The position numbers and the translations under genes are program-made. The notes beneath the pieces were generated by a model. The model saw only the letters and a program-made list of their open reading frames with translations, was not told the origin of the DNA and did not search any database. 64,000 nt of DNA, taken from positions 3,845,501 through 3,909,500 of the forward strand of contig NZ_CP106753.1 of the NCBI RefSeq assembly GCF_025642115.1, read 5' to 3'. Position 1 is the stretch's first letter. Each line of letters starts with the position of its first letter. The DNA comes from Chitiniphilus purpureus (GTDB lineage: Bacteria > Pseudomonadota > Gammaproteobacteria > Burkholderiales > Chitinibacteraceae). Below are positions 8,794 to 16,955 of this stretch, piece by piece.

Positions 8794-11547
8794 TTACTGC
8801 AGCGTGGCCACCGGCAGGTTCGGATATTCCTGCGCAACTGCGTATTCCTTGCCGCCAATCGTCACTACGTAGTTGGACGGGCCGGAAATCGGCAGGTAGT
8901 AGTTGAGGGCTACGTCGATCGTGGCACCCGGGGCGATCGCTTGCCAGCTCGGCAGCGTGAACGATGCCGTGTGGAAGTCACCCTTGAAGCCGCCAACGTT
9001 CGGACCGGTATGCTCCGAAGCCGTCACGCGCAGGCCGGTACCGGACTGATCGGACATGTTGTTCGGCGCGGAGACCGGGTAGTTGAACTCGACCTTGGAG
9101 CCGCCCGGGATCGCCGTGGTGCCCTTGTTGGTGATCTTCAGCTTGGGGTTGATCGGGTAGTTCTGATCGCCCAGCTTGAACTCGGTCACCGCGAACTCCA
9201 GGTTGACGGCCTGTGCCGGCATCGCACGCTTGGCGCGCTTGTTGCCGTACGGGGTCGCCTTCTGGAAGTTCTGCGCCAAGAGGCGGGTCAGCGTCGAACC
9301 CTGGACGTACTGGCCCTTGGTGCCGTTCAGATTGGTCTTGTTGCCGTCCCAATCGTAGTCACCAGCCAGTTCCCAGAACATCGCACCACCGATGCCGTTG
9401 CTGTTGATCCACTCGGCCTTCTTCTGGATGGACTGCTCATCCTCGGTCGAGAGGAACACCTTCTTGTCGGCATTCCACAGCCACGGCGCAACCAGGGTCG
9501 CATCGTAGAAGCGGGTGTAGGTGCCGGTGATGTCGGCGGCGCTGAGCTTGTACATCGGCAGGTAGTCACCCGCGATGCCCTTCTCCAGGTTCTTGGCGTG
9601 CCACATCGGGTTGGAGCCGGCGCCCAGTTCCTTGCCCTGCGCGTCCAGATCGTGCCAGATGTTGTCGATGCCGGAAGCACCGTTGCCGCACGGCGGGGTC
9701 AGACCCACGTCGCAGACGGACGACGGCGCGGAACCCCACAGACCGTTGGTACCGCCGCTGACGTTCTTCCAGCCGCGGGTGTAGAACGGCATACCGACGT
9801 TGATCCGGCCGGACGGCAGGCTGCCGCGGAAGTAGCGATAGGCCCAATCGGAGTTCAGGTAACCGATGCCGCCGTATTGGGCGGTGGTATACACCGACCA
9901 CTTGGCAAGCTCGGCATCCTTGCCGTCGTCGAACAGTGCAGCGTTCGGGCCGACGAACTCGTTCCAGGCGCCATGCAGGTCATACGTCATCATGTTGACG
10001 TAATCGAGGTACTTCACGCTCTGGTAGGTTTCCATGCCGCGCAGCAGGTAACCCGAGGACGGCGAGGCGATGGTCAGCATGTAGTACCGGCCATCGGCCA
10101 CCGAGGCGGCATCCAGCTTGGCACGCAGCACCTTCAGCAGCTCGCGGTAGGACGCTTGCAGGCCAGCCAGACGCGGCGACGACACCGACCAGTCCAGCGG
10201 GTTGCCGGCGTTGGCCATGGTGGTCGGATATTCGTAGTCGATATCCACGCCGTCGAAGTTGTACTTCTTCAGGAAGGTGACCACGGAATCAGCGAAGGCA
10301 TTGATGCCGGCGGTGTTGATGCTGCCGTTGGCATTGGTGGTCATGCTGTAGAAGCCACCGGAGGACACGCGGTTGCCGTTGGCATCGAAGTAGCCGCCGG
10401 TTTCAGCCCAGCCGCCCACCGAGACCAGCGTCTTCACGCCAGGATTCAGCTTCTTGTACTTGTTCAAGAGGTTGAAGTGGCCCTTGTACGGCAGTTGCGG
10501 ATCCATCTCGGCACCCGGCACGCCCGGCCATTCCATATCGGTGGATGCATTGCCCGGGTTGTTTTCGCCAACCGAGATGCGGTTGCTGCTGTCAACGTGC
10601 GCGAACGCATAGTTGATGTGCGACAGCGAGGTCCACGGAATATTCGAGGCGAGGTAGGCGGGCAGGCCGTTCTTGCCGGTACGCCAGTTGGTGAAGTAGC
10701 CGATCACGCGGCGCTTCAGCCCGTTGGCCAGCACTTCGCGGCCATCGGCATCGTAGGCTTTGCAGTACGGCACATTGGCCACGCCGGAAGGCTCGAGTCC
10801 GTCCGGACGGCAGTCGGTGCCCGGGGTCGGGGTCGGGGTCGGCGTGGGCGTCGGCGGCGTGGGAGTCGGCGTCGGAGTGGGCGGTGTGGGCGTCGGGGTC
10901 GGCGTCGGCGGTGTGGGCGTCGGCGTCGGGGTCGGCGGCGTGGGAGTCGGCGTCGGCGTCGGCGGCGTGGGAGTCGGCGTCGGCGTCGGCGGTGTGGGCG
11001 TCGGCGTCGGGGTCACCCCGGTGCCACAGTTGCCGAGGTTCTTCCAAACGCCCCAGTCACCGGATTGTGCCGGGTTGTCGCCCTGGGTCCACCACTTGGC
11101 TTCGTAGTTGACGCCATTATGGGTCACGCGGGCGCCGCCGCTGTAGACAGCGGAGGCAGACCATACCTGGTGGCAGGTCGACGGTGTCGGCGTGGCCGGG
11201 GTCGGGGTCACCGTCGGAGTCGGAGTCGGGGCAACCGGCGTCGGGGTCGGCACGACCGGGGTCGGGGTCGGGGCCACCGGCGTCGGGGTCGGAGCCACCG
11301 GAGTCGGGGTCGGGGTGCCAGTCGATACGCCCAGGTCCTTCCACAGTGTCGGCGTGGAAGCCGGGTTCCAGTTGGCGCCCACATAGGCGACGTGGGTTAC
11401 CAGAGCCTCATATTCGCGGCCCGAATAGCTCACCTTGGTGCCGGCGGTATAGGTATTGCCTTCTTGCCAGGCAGGGGAAGCCGCATAGGAATATGCGACT
11501 GCCAGCATGGCAGGAAGGAGCGCTAGCGACAGTCGAGAGGTCGACAT
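8794..11547 (-). CDS. secreted multidomain GH18 chitinase
   Basis: A 917-residue exported endo-acting chitinase. Order: signal peptide (1-24); CBM5/12 (about 25-75, WQEGNTYTAGTKVSYSGREY); Pro/Thr linker; second CBM5/12 (about 125-175, WSASAVYSGGARVTHNG then WWTQGDNPAQSGDWG); a long TP-repeat linker; GH18 barrel (about 280-730); C-terminal chitinase-C-like beta domain (about 780-917). The barrel carries the catalytic FDGVDIDYEYP with acid Glu439 and the wall motif LVSVGGWAETGGYF. It hydrolyses beta-1,4-GlcNAc bonds by substrate-assisted retaining catalysis. I start it at the ATG at 11545-11547, which gives a good signal peptide, with a GGAG about 10 bases upstream. It ends in a strong terminator. 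Confidence 0.96.
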   Translation of the reverse strand: MSTSRLSLALLPAMLAVAYSYAASPAWQEGNTYTAGTKVSYSGREYEALVTHVAYVGANWNPASTPTLWKDLGVSTGTPTPTPVAPTPTPVAPTPTPVVPTPTPVAPTPTPTVTPTPATPTPSTCHQVWSASAVYSGGARVTHNGVNYEAKWWTQGDNPAQSGDWGVWKNLGNCGTGVTPTPTPTPPTPTPTPTPPTPTPTPTPPTPTPTPTPPTPTPTPTPPTPTPTPTPPTPTPTPTPTPGTDCRPDGLEPSGVANVPYCKAYDADGREVLANGLKRRVIGYFTNWRTGKNGLPAYLASNIPWTSLSHINYAFAHVDSSNRISVGENNPGNASTDMEWPGVPGAEMDPQLPYKGHFNLLNKYKKLNPGVKTLVSVGGWAETGGYFDANGNRVSSGGFYSMTTNANGSINTAGINAFADSVVTFLKKYNFDGVDIDYEYPTTMANAGNPLDWSVSSPRLAGLQASYRELLKVLRAKLDAASVADGRYYMLTIASPSSGYLLRGMETYQSVKYLDYVNMMTYDLHGAWNEFVGPNAALFDDGKDAELAKWSVYTTAQYGGIGYLNSDWAYRYFRGSLPSGRINVGMPFYTRGWKNVSGGTNGLWGSAPSSVCDVGLTPPCGNGASGIDNIWHDLDAQGKELGAGSNPMWHAKNLEKGIAGDYLPMYKLSAADITGTYTRFYDATLVAPWLWNADKKVFLSTEDEQSIQKKAEWINSNGIGGAMFWELAGDYDWDGNKTNLNGTKGQYVQGSTLTRLLAQNFQKATPYGNKRAKRAMPAQAVNLEFAVTEFKLGDQNYPINPKLKITNKGTTAIPGGSKVEFNYPVSAPNNMSDQSGTGLRVTASEHTGPNVGGFKGDFHTASFTLPSWQAIAPGATIDVALNYYLPISGPSNYVVTIGGKEYAVAQEYPNLPVATLQ
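10822..11013 (-). repeat. 27-bp tandem repeat coding for the Thr-Pro linker of the chitinase
   Basis: Six 9-residue units of TPTPTPTPP and a TP tail, 64 residues in all, separate the second CBM from the GH18 barrel. Third-base variation between copies shows it is older than the hexanucleotide arrays near the left edge. Such linkers keep the catalytic and binding domains apart and are often protease-resistant. Confidence 0.9.
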
Positions 11548-12202
11548 AGACAGGGTTCTCCATCCTCGTTGATTGACTATTGTCCGTGCGACCAAAGGCG
11601 CTTTTTCTGGAGCACGGGGGCGTTATCTTCAAGTAAGAAAAGACTTGAACACCCTAAAGCCGCCATGGGTCAAATACCCATAGGCCGGCGGCAACCCCGA
11701 TTACCGGCGACCCCCATTTCCTTGTCAACTGCCCTTGGGCGGCACGATAGGTGGTCTGCCCTCATGCTTCACTCCCATACCAGCTTCGCACTACATAAAT
11801 GCCCGTCCCAGCACTTTTTGCATTGCAGCAGAACAATTGAATCACTTTGAAATTAAATGGAATTTCTACAATTCCGATATCTTGCCCTACATCATTAGTT
11901 TTTTCTGATGTAATTGAATGCTTTTGCATGGCGTAGTCCGCTTCGATATCCATGCCGTTTGTCTGCGACGTTCGGGAAAGATGTTTTGGCCGGGCCAATT
12001 GCGATATCAAAGGACTGCACCATGCGTTTATTTCCAATTCCTTTCTTGTTTATTCTTCATTAGTAATTAAACAGATACGAAATTGCTATCAGGCGGCCAT
12101 GGGGACCAGCGACATTCCCGCGGTGAACGCCTGTCGGTTCCGGCAACTTGCCGCCCACCGGGCGATCTGATAAAACCCGAGTGCTTCACTCGGAAATTCT
12201 TC
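11548..12202. other. intergenic region upstream of chitinase and of the QueD-like gene
   Basis: About 650 bases between two divergent genes. It holds the inverted repeat at 11628-11649 near the chitinase start. A clearly AT-richer stretch lies at about 11,770-12,080, in which I see no credible gene. A 7-bp perfect hairpin with a 3-base loop (12177-12193) ends ten bases before the QueD-like ATG. No RNA gene was recognised. Confidence 0.6.
11628..11649. promoter_or_regulatory. 7-bp inverted repeat upstream of the chitinase gene
   Basis: The half sites ttcaagt and acttgaa are separated by eight bases. The repeat lies 81-102 bases upstream of the chitinase ATG. It has the size and position of an operator for a dimeric regulator. 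No regulator can be named from the sequence. Confidence 0.4.
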
Positions 12203-12802
12203 ATGTTGATTCGCAAGCTGTACAAGTTCGAAAGTGCGCACATCGTGCGCAATTGCTCCAGTGACCGGTGCAGCCGCTCCATCCACGGGCACAGCTACAA
12301 GGTGGAGGTGTTGCTGGAGGCGCATGCGCTGGATCACGGGCAGATGGTGTATGACTTCGGCCTGATGAAGGGCACGATCAAGGACGCCATCGATGCCTTC
12401 GATCATGCGATCTGCTATTGGGATCGTGACGATGCGGAATACATCCGGTTATGCCAGCAGTTCTCGGCACGCTGGATCGCCCTGCCCGTCTCGCCATCGG
12501 CGGAGCAGTTCGCAAGGCTGTTCTTTGTCGTGATCGACGCCCTGCTGCGCCAGACCGACATGTGCAACGGCGAGAGTCCGGATGTGCGGCTGCACTCGGT
12601 GATCGCCCATGAAACCGATACCGGCTATGCGCAGGCCTTCCGCGAAGACGCATACAACGCGCGGATGGGCGAGATCCAGCTGGCCGACATCGTGTTCTCG
12701 GAGCAGGTCAGGGCGGAATGGCGCGATCCGCGGATGATGGCGCGGCTGCTGGCCGGCGAGCGTTTTGCCAATCCGGCCGCGACACTGCAGATCCGCCCTT
12801 AG
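12203..12802 (+). CDS. 6-pyruvoyl-tetrahydropterin synthase / QueD family protein
   Basis: A 199-residue protein of the PTPS/QueD T-fold family, whose members act on 7,8-dihydroneopterin triphosphate (6-carboxytetrahydropterin synthase in queuosine synthesis, or PTPS). Motifs: FESAHIVRNCSSDRCSR then IHGHSYKVEV, with the zinc histidines; DFGLMKGTIKD; FDHAICYW; and a late HET. At 199 residues it is much longer than the usual 115-140 of QueD, with an extra region in the middle and a C-terminal tail. I start at ATG 12203 because it begins the conserved LIRKLYKFESAH strand; the ribosome site is weak (GGAA) and abuts a small hairpin. No other queuosine gene is nearby, so the substrate is uncertain. 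Confidence 0.85.
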   Translation: MLIRKLYKFESAHIVRNCSSDRCSRSIHGHSYKVEVLLEAHALDHGQMVYDFGLMKGTIKDAIDAFDHAICYWDRDDAEYIRLCQQFSARWIALPVSPSAEQFARLFFVVIDALLRQTDMCNGESPDVRLHSVIAHETDTGYAQAFREDAYNARMGEIQLADIVFSEQVRAEWRDPRMMARLLAGERFANPAATLQIRP

Positions 12803-12807
12803 CCTCG

Positions 12808-13905
12808 CTACGCCTCGCTGCGCGTTGCAGCCACCGCCACCATCAGCACGATCGCGCCGTATGGCCACAGATCGCCGATCAAGGCGGCCATCCCGCTGAA
12901 ATGCTGCAGGTGCCCGTACTGCCAGCGGAACAGCGCCAACGTGGCCGACAGCTGCGCAGCCAACGGCCAGGCCCAGCTCACGCCGAGCGCAGCGGCCGAA
13001 GCCAGCGCCCCCAGCAACGCGCGCAATCGCCGGTTCAGCCGCGCGCAGGCCGCCAGCACCACGATGCCGCCGCCTGCGCCGATCAGCACATTGAGATTGA
13101 TCCAGGCAAAGAACTCGGCACGCTTGAGCATCACCCCGGCGAAGAACAGCTTGATCAGCAGACCGATGCCGAGCGCCAACGTCATGGCCGGTACCACCTG
13201 CCGCTGATACCGCACCAGGATGGAGACAAACAACGCCACACCGATCAGGTGCAAGGCCACGCCGCTGCTTTCGAGCAGATCGAGGAACAGGCGCGCATCC
13301 GACAGCGGCGAGATGAACGGCTGCGGCAGCGCCACGGCCTCGACCACCACGCCAAGGAACGGCACCGAGGGATCAAGCTGCGTCACATACCACAGGCCCA
13401 GCCACGCGAGGCTCCACTCGCCCAGTGCGCCGGGTGCCAGGAAATGGTGGCGCAGCACCAGCCAGCGCCGCTGCCAGCGCCGGCTGCCGACCACCAAGCC
13501 GAGCGTGGCGCCGATCACCGCACCGCAGCCGTTGGCCAGGATGTCCAGGTTGGAGGCGACACGGTCCGGCAGGAATTGCTGGGCGAACTCGACCGCGGCC
13601 GAAAGGCCGGTGCCGCTCAGCACTGCCAATGGCCAGGCATACCAGCGCCGGCGCCACGACAGCACCAGTGCCAGACCCAGCGGCACATATGCCAGCACGT
13701 TGGCGAAGTTGTCGAAGAACGTGAAGTAGTACGGCAGCGGATAGCGATAGAACGCCAGCACCGGCTCGCCGTTGTAGTGCCATCCGGAGAACGGATAGAA
13801 GCTCAACAGCAGGATGATCAGCAGATAGCAGGCGAGGAAATAGCGGGACAGGCGCGATGGCGGGAGATGGCCTGCAAGATAGCTGACGGGAGGAAAGGAG
13901 CGCAT
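12808..13905 (-). CDS. VanZ family membrane protein
   Basis: A 365-residue polytopic membrane protein with about nine or ten hydrophobic segments. The N-terminal half holds the VanZ-like core: a first helix (YFLACYLLIILLLSFYPF), then FDNFANVLAYVPLGLAL, FAQQFLPDRVASNLDILAN and GAVIGATLGLVVG. The N/D-rich DILANGCGAVIGA is characteristic of the family. VanZ proteins are linked to glycopeptide or cell-envelope stress resistance but have no settled biochemistry. The C-terminal half has extra helices. It converges with the QueD-like gene five bases away. Confidence 0.87.
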   Translation of the reverse strand: MRSFPPVSYLAGHLPPSRLSRYFLACYLLIILLLSFYPFSGWHYNGEPVLAFYRYPLPYYFTFFDNFANVLAYVPLGLALVLSWRRRWYAWPLAVLSGTGLSAAVEFAQQFLPDRVASNLDILANGCGAVIGATLGLVVGSRRWQRRWLVLRHHFLAPGALGEWSLAWLGLWYVTQLDPSVPFLGVVVEAVALPQPFISPLSDARLFLDLLESSGVALHLIGVALFVSILVRYQRQVVPAMTLALGIGLLIKLFFAGVMLKRAEFFAWINLNVLIGAGGGIVVLAACARLNRRLRALLGALASAAALGVSWAWPLAAQLSATLALFRWQYGHLQHFSGMAALIGDLWPYGAIVLMVAVAATRSEA

Positions 13906-14015
13906 GCCCAGGTCAATGCATTCCAGTCCGGGCCCTGCCCGGCGCTCGGCCAGGGCAGCGGCGCGGCCCCGGCGATACGGCGGCGCGGCTTGTCAGCACA
14001 CGCCGCCACCACTGA

Positions 14016-15074
14016 TCACTTCGCGGTCTTGACCTCGGTCCACAGCCGGCTCATATCGCGCAGTTGCTTGCCCTGCACATCGTTGAGCTGCTGCAGCCCC
14101 TTCATCGCGGCCGCATCCGGGAACACCGCGCTGATCTTCTTGATCTCCGGCTGCACAAACGGGGCGGCGGCGCTGTTCGGATTGCCCGAGCCGATCATGT
14201 TGGTCAGCTCCGACGAGTTCTTGCCATCGAGCATGAAGTTGATGAACTTATGCGCAAGATCGGGGCGCGGTGCGCTCCTGAGCACCATCATGCTGTCGAG
14301 CGACAAGGTGTTGCCTTCCTTCTGCAGCCCGTAGCCGATGCCGAACGGGCGCTTGGCGGCCTTGGCATCGAGATTGGCCTGGAACATGTCGTTCGAATAG
14401 CCGTGCGCCACCCAGATGTTGCCTACGGTCAGCTCCTTGATGTAGCTCTGGGTGTTGAAGGCGGCCCAGTACGGCTTGGCCTGCTTGATGGTGTCGGCGG
14501 CCTTCTTCCATTCGGCAGGATTGCTTGAATTGGCGGAGTAGCCGTTGTACATCAGCGCGGCGGCAAACAGCTCGCGGCTGTCGTCGAGCACGGTGACCTT
14601 GCCCTTGATCTTGGCGAGCACCTTCGGATCGAAGATGATGGCCCACGAAGCAGGGTTCAGGCCCAGCTCCTTGATCTTCTTGTCGTTGTAGCCCACCAGC
14701 GTGGTGGTGAAGGCGTACGGCACCGAGAAGCGGTTGCCCTTGTCGAACTGCGTGTTCATGAACGCGGCGTTGACGTTCTTGATATTGGGCAGCTTGGATT
14801 TGTCGAGCGGTTGCACCAGGTTCTGCTTGACCAGCGGCGATATTGCGAAGCCGGTGGGTACGACGATGTCGTAGCCCTTGGCGCCAGCGGCGAACTTGGC
14901 CAGCATTTCCTCCATCGCCCCGTAATAGTCCTGCACCACGCGGCACTTGCACTCCTTCTCGAAGCGCTTGACCGTCTCCGGCGCGATGTAGTTATTCCAG
15001 TTGTAGACGTGCAGCACCTCTTCGGCCTGGGCCAGGCCGGCGAACAACGACAGTGCCAGAAGCAGCTTTTTCAT
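14016..15074 (-). CDS. potD: polyamine ABC transporter, periplasmic binding protein (PotD/PotF-like)
   Basis: A 352-residue periplasmic protein. After the signal peptide (MKKLLLALSLFAGLAQA) it begins with the polyamine-binding signature EEVLHVYNWNNYIAPETVKR. DYYGAMEEMLAKF and YDIVVPTGFAISPL follow, as in PotD/PotF. It captures putrescine and/or spermidine and delivers it to the PotBC permease. Length is normal. The start is the ATG at 15072-15074 with a GGAGAT site. It is the last gene of a minus-strand potABCD-type operon, 173 bases after potC, and may have its own promoter. Whether it prefers spermidine (Pot ABCD) or putrescine (PotFGHI) cannot be told by eye. Confidence 0.93.
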   Translation of the reverse strand: MKKLLLALSLFAGLAQAEEVLHVYNWNNYIAPETVKRFEKECKCRVVQDYYGAMEEMLAKFAAGAKGYDIVVPTGFAISPLVKQNLVQPLDKSKLPNIKNVNAAFMNTQFDKGNRFSVPYAFTTTLVGYNDKKIKELGLNPASWAIIFDPKVLAKIKGKVTVLDDSRELFAAALMYNGYSANSSNPAEWKKAADTIKQAKPYWAAFNTQSYIKELTVGNIWVAHGYSNDMFQANLDAKAAKRPFGIGYGLQKEGNTLSLDSMMVLRSAPRPDLAHKFINFMLDGKNSSELTNMIGSGNPNSAAAPFVQPEIKKISAVFPDAAAMKGLQQLNDVQGKQLRDMSRLWTEVKTAK

Positions 15075-15247
15075 CTGTGTGATCTCCCCGGAAAGCAAAC
15101 CAAAAGGCACGGCACACGCCGCAGACCGGGGCGATTATGCCACGGATTGCGGGCATGCCAGCCCACCCATGCCTGCGTTGTCGCGCCCATATCAGCAGCC
15201 CTGAACGGCAAGGCAGGAACCCTGTCCTGTCATGCGGCAACGCCCGG

Positions 15248-16027
15248 CTATTGCGCGCGCAGCGCCGAAGGCGCCACCTTGCTCACGATCATGATCAGCG
15301 AGAGCGTGAGCAGCATCAGCAGGGTCGACACCGCGTTCACCTCCGGATTGAGCTTCATCGGCACCTTGACGCGCGAATAGATTTCCAGCGGCAGGGTGTT
15401 GGAGCCGACCCCGGCGGTGAAGAACGAGATCACGAAATCGTCGATCGACAGCGTGAACGCCATCAGCGCACCAGCGATGATGCCGGGCATGATCAGCGGC
15501 AGCGTCACCGCGCGGAAGGCGGTGAGCGGGCTCGCGCCCAGGTCGCGCGCCGCCTCGACCAGCGACTCGTCCATCCCCTGCAGCCGCGAGCGGACCACGA
15601 TGGCGACAAAGCCGATGCAGAAGGCAATGTGCGACAGCGTGATCGACACGAGACCCAGCGTCATGTTGAGCATGACGAAGAAGATCAGCAGGCTCACGCC
15701 AGTCAGGATTTCGGGGATGGCGATCGGGATGAGTACCAGCGCGGGCAGCAGGCGCAGCCGCCACCGGTACATCGCAAGCCCCGCCAGCGTGCCGAGCACC
15801 GTCGCCGCCACGCAGGTGACCAGCCCGATCACGAGCGTATGCAGCGCGGCTTCGAGCATCACCGGATCGTTGAACAGCATCCGATACCATTTGAAGGTGA
15901 AGCCGACCCACTCGGCATTCAGCGCCGAATCGTTGAACGAGAACACCACCACGATGGCCAGCGGCAGATACAGGAACAGATACACCAGCGCCGCGGCGCC
16001 CCAGACCCACGGGGAGACTTTCTTCAT
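15248..16027 (-). CDS. potC: polyamine ABC transporter permease (PotC/PotI-like)
   Basis: A 259-residue inner-membrane permease with six hydrophobic segments. The N-terminus reads VYLFLYLPLAIVVVFSFND. The EAA loop (LVEAARDLGASPLTAFRAVTLP, about 152-173) docks on the ATPase. The tail SLIMIVSKVAPSAL is normal for the family. Its ATG overlaps the potB stop by four bases, so the two permeases are translationally coupled. It is the second channel subunit of the polyamine importer. Confidence 0.94.
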   Translation of the reverse strand: MKKVSPWVWGAAALVYLFLYLPLAIVVVFSFNDSALNAEWVGFTFKWYRMLFNDPVMLEAALHTLVIGLVTCVAATVLGTLAGLAMYRWRLRLLPALVLIPIAIPEILTGVSLLIFFVMLNMTLGLVSITLSHIAFCIGFVAIVVRSRLQGMDESLVEAARDLGASPLTAFRAVTLPLIMPGIIAGALMAFTLSIDDFVISFFTAGVGSNTLPLEIYSRVKVPMKLNPEVNAVSTLLMLLTLSLIMIVSKVAPSALRAQ

Positions 16028-16947
16028 CGTTTATCCTTGCCGCGGCTGCCGGCCCAGCCGGCGAAGGCGGCCAGCAGCAGCACGGCCAGTGTCAGCATGA
16101 TCGAGAGCACCGAGCCGAACGGCCAGTCGCGGCTGTCGAGAAACTGCTGCTTGATCAGGTTGCCGATCATCATGCTGTCGGTCCCCCCCAAGAGGTCAGG
16201 AATGGCGAACATGCCCAGCGCCGGGATGAACACCAGCGCGGTCCCGGCCCAGATACCGGGCAACGACAGCGGCCAGGTCACCTTCCAGAAACGCTGCCAG
16301 GCATTGGCACCCAGATCCTGTGCAGCGTCCAGCAACGCCATATCGTGCTTCTCGAGATTGGCGTAAAGCGGCAGCACCATGAACGGCAGGTGCACGTACA
16401 CCAGGCCGATGATCACGGCGAACTGCGAAAACAGCAGCGACACCGGCTCGATGCCGAACACCGCCAGCAGGCCGTTGAGGGCCTGACTGAAATAGCTTTG
16501 CGGCCCGAGGATGATCATCCAGGCGTAGACCCGGATCAGGAAATTGGACCAGAACGGCAGGATCACCAGCAGCACCAGCAGATCACGGGTCTTTTTGGGG
16601 CTGCGTGCGATCAGCCAGGCAAGCGGATAGGCCAGCACGATGCAGATCACCGTGGTGATGCCCGCATACCAGAACGACTTCAGGAAGAGTTCGAAGTAGA
16701 TCGGGTCTTCGAAGAAGCGCTGGAAATTCTCGAAGGTGAGGAAGTCGGCATAGTTGTCCAGGTTGATCAGCACCTGGCGCGCCCCGGTCTGTGGATCGAC
16801 ATCGACGAACGGCATCAGCCCGCCATAGTCGCCCGGGAAGCGGAACGCAGCGAACGCCATGATCGCCGACGGAATGGCAAAGAACAGCAGCAGATAAAAC
16901 AGCGGCGGGCCGGAGATCAGCCACTTGGCAAGCCGGTTCGAGCGCAT
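16024..16947 (-). CDS. potB: polyamine ABC transporter permease (PotB/PotH-like)
   Basis: A 307-residue permease: a first membrane helix at about 12-32 (LFYLLLFFAIPSAIMAFAAF), a large periplasmic loop (about 35-85), then five more helices. The EAA loop is MALLDAAQDLGANAWQRFWK. The extended periplasmic loop after helix 1 is typical of PotB/PotH. Start at ATG 16945-16947, eight bases after the potA stop. A longer frame upstream lies inside potA and is rejected. It pairs with PotC. Confidence 0.93.
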   Translation of the reverse strand: MRSNRLAKWLISGPPLFYLLLFFAIPSAIMAFAAFRFPGDYGGLMPFVDVDPQTGARQVLINLDNYADFLTFENFQRFFEDPIYFELFLKSFWYAGITTVICIVLAYPLAWLIARSPKKTRDLLVLLVILPFWSNFLIRVYAWMIILGPQSYFSQALNGLLAVFGIEPVSLLFSQFAVIIGLVYVHLPFMVLPLYANLEKHDMALLDAAQDLGANAWQRFWKVTWPLSLPGIWAGTALVFIPALGMFAIPDLLGGTDSMMIGNLIKQQFLDSRDWPFGSVLSIMLTLAVLLLAAFAGWAGSRGKDKR

Positions 16948-16955
16948 CGCAGTCC

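Noticed and set aside
10822..11013. CRISPR-like array on the plus strand
   Set aside because: The 27-bp period is the in-frame coding repeat for the TP linker of the chitinase and has no unique spacers.
8554..11526. 990-codon open frame on the plus strand opposite the chitinase
   Set aside because: It is the antisense shadow of the chitinase; its sequence is His/Arg/Gly-rich with no domain, while the minus strand has clear CBM and GH18 motifs.
12083..12202. N-terminal 40-residue extension of the QueD-like protein
   Set aside because: The extension is Arg/Gly/Pro-rich and lies before the conserved first strand; the ATG at 12203 fits the family.
12050..12210. preQ1 riboswitch before the QueD-like gene
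   Set aside because: Neither the AGAGGUUC stem nor the A-rich tail of a preQ1-I aptamer is present; only a simple hairpin is seen.
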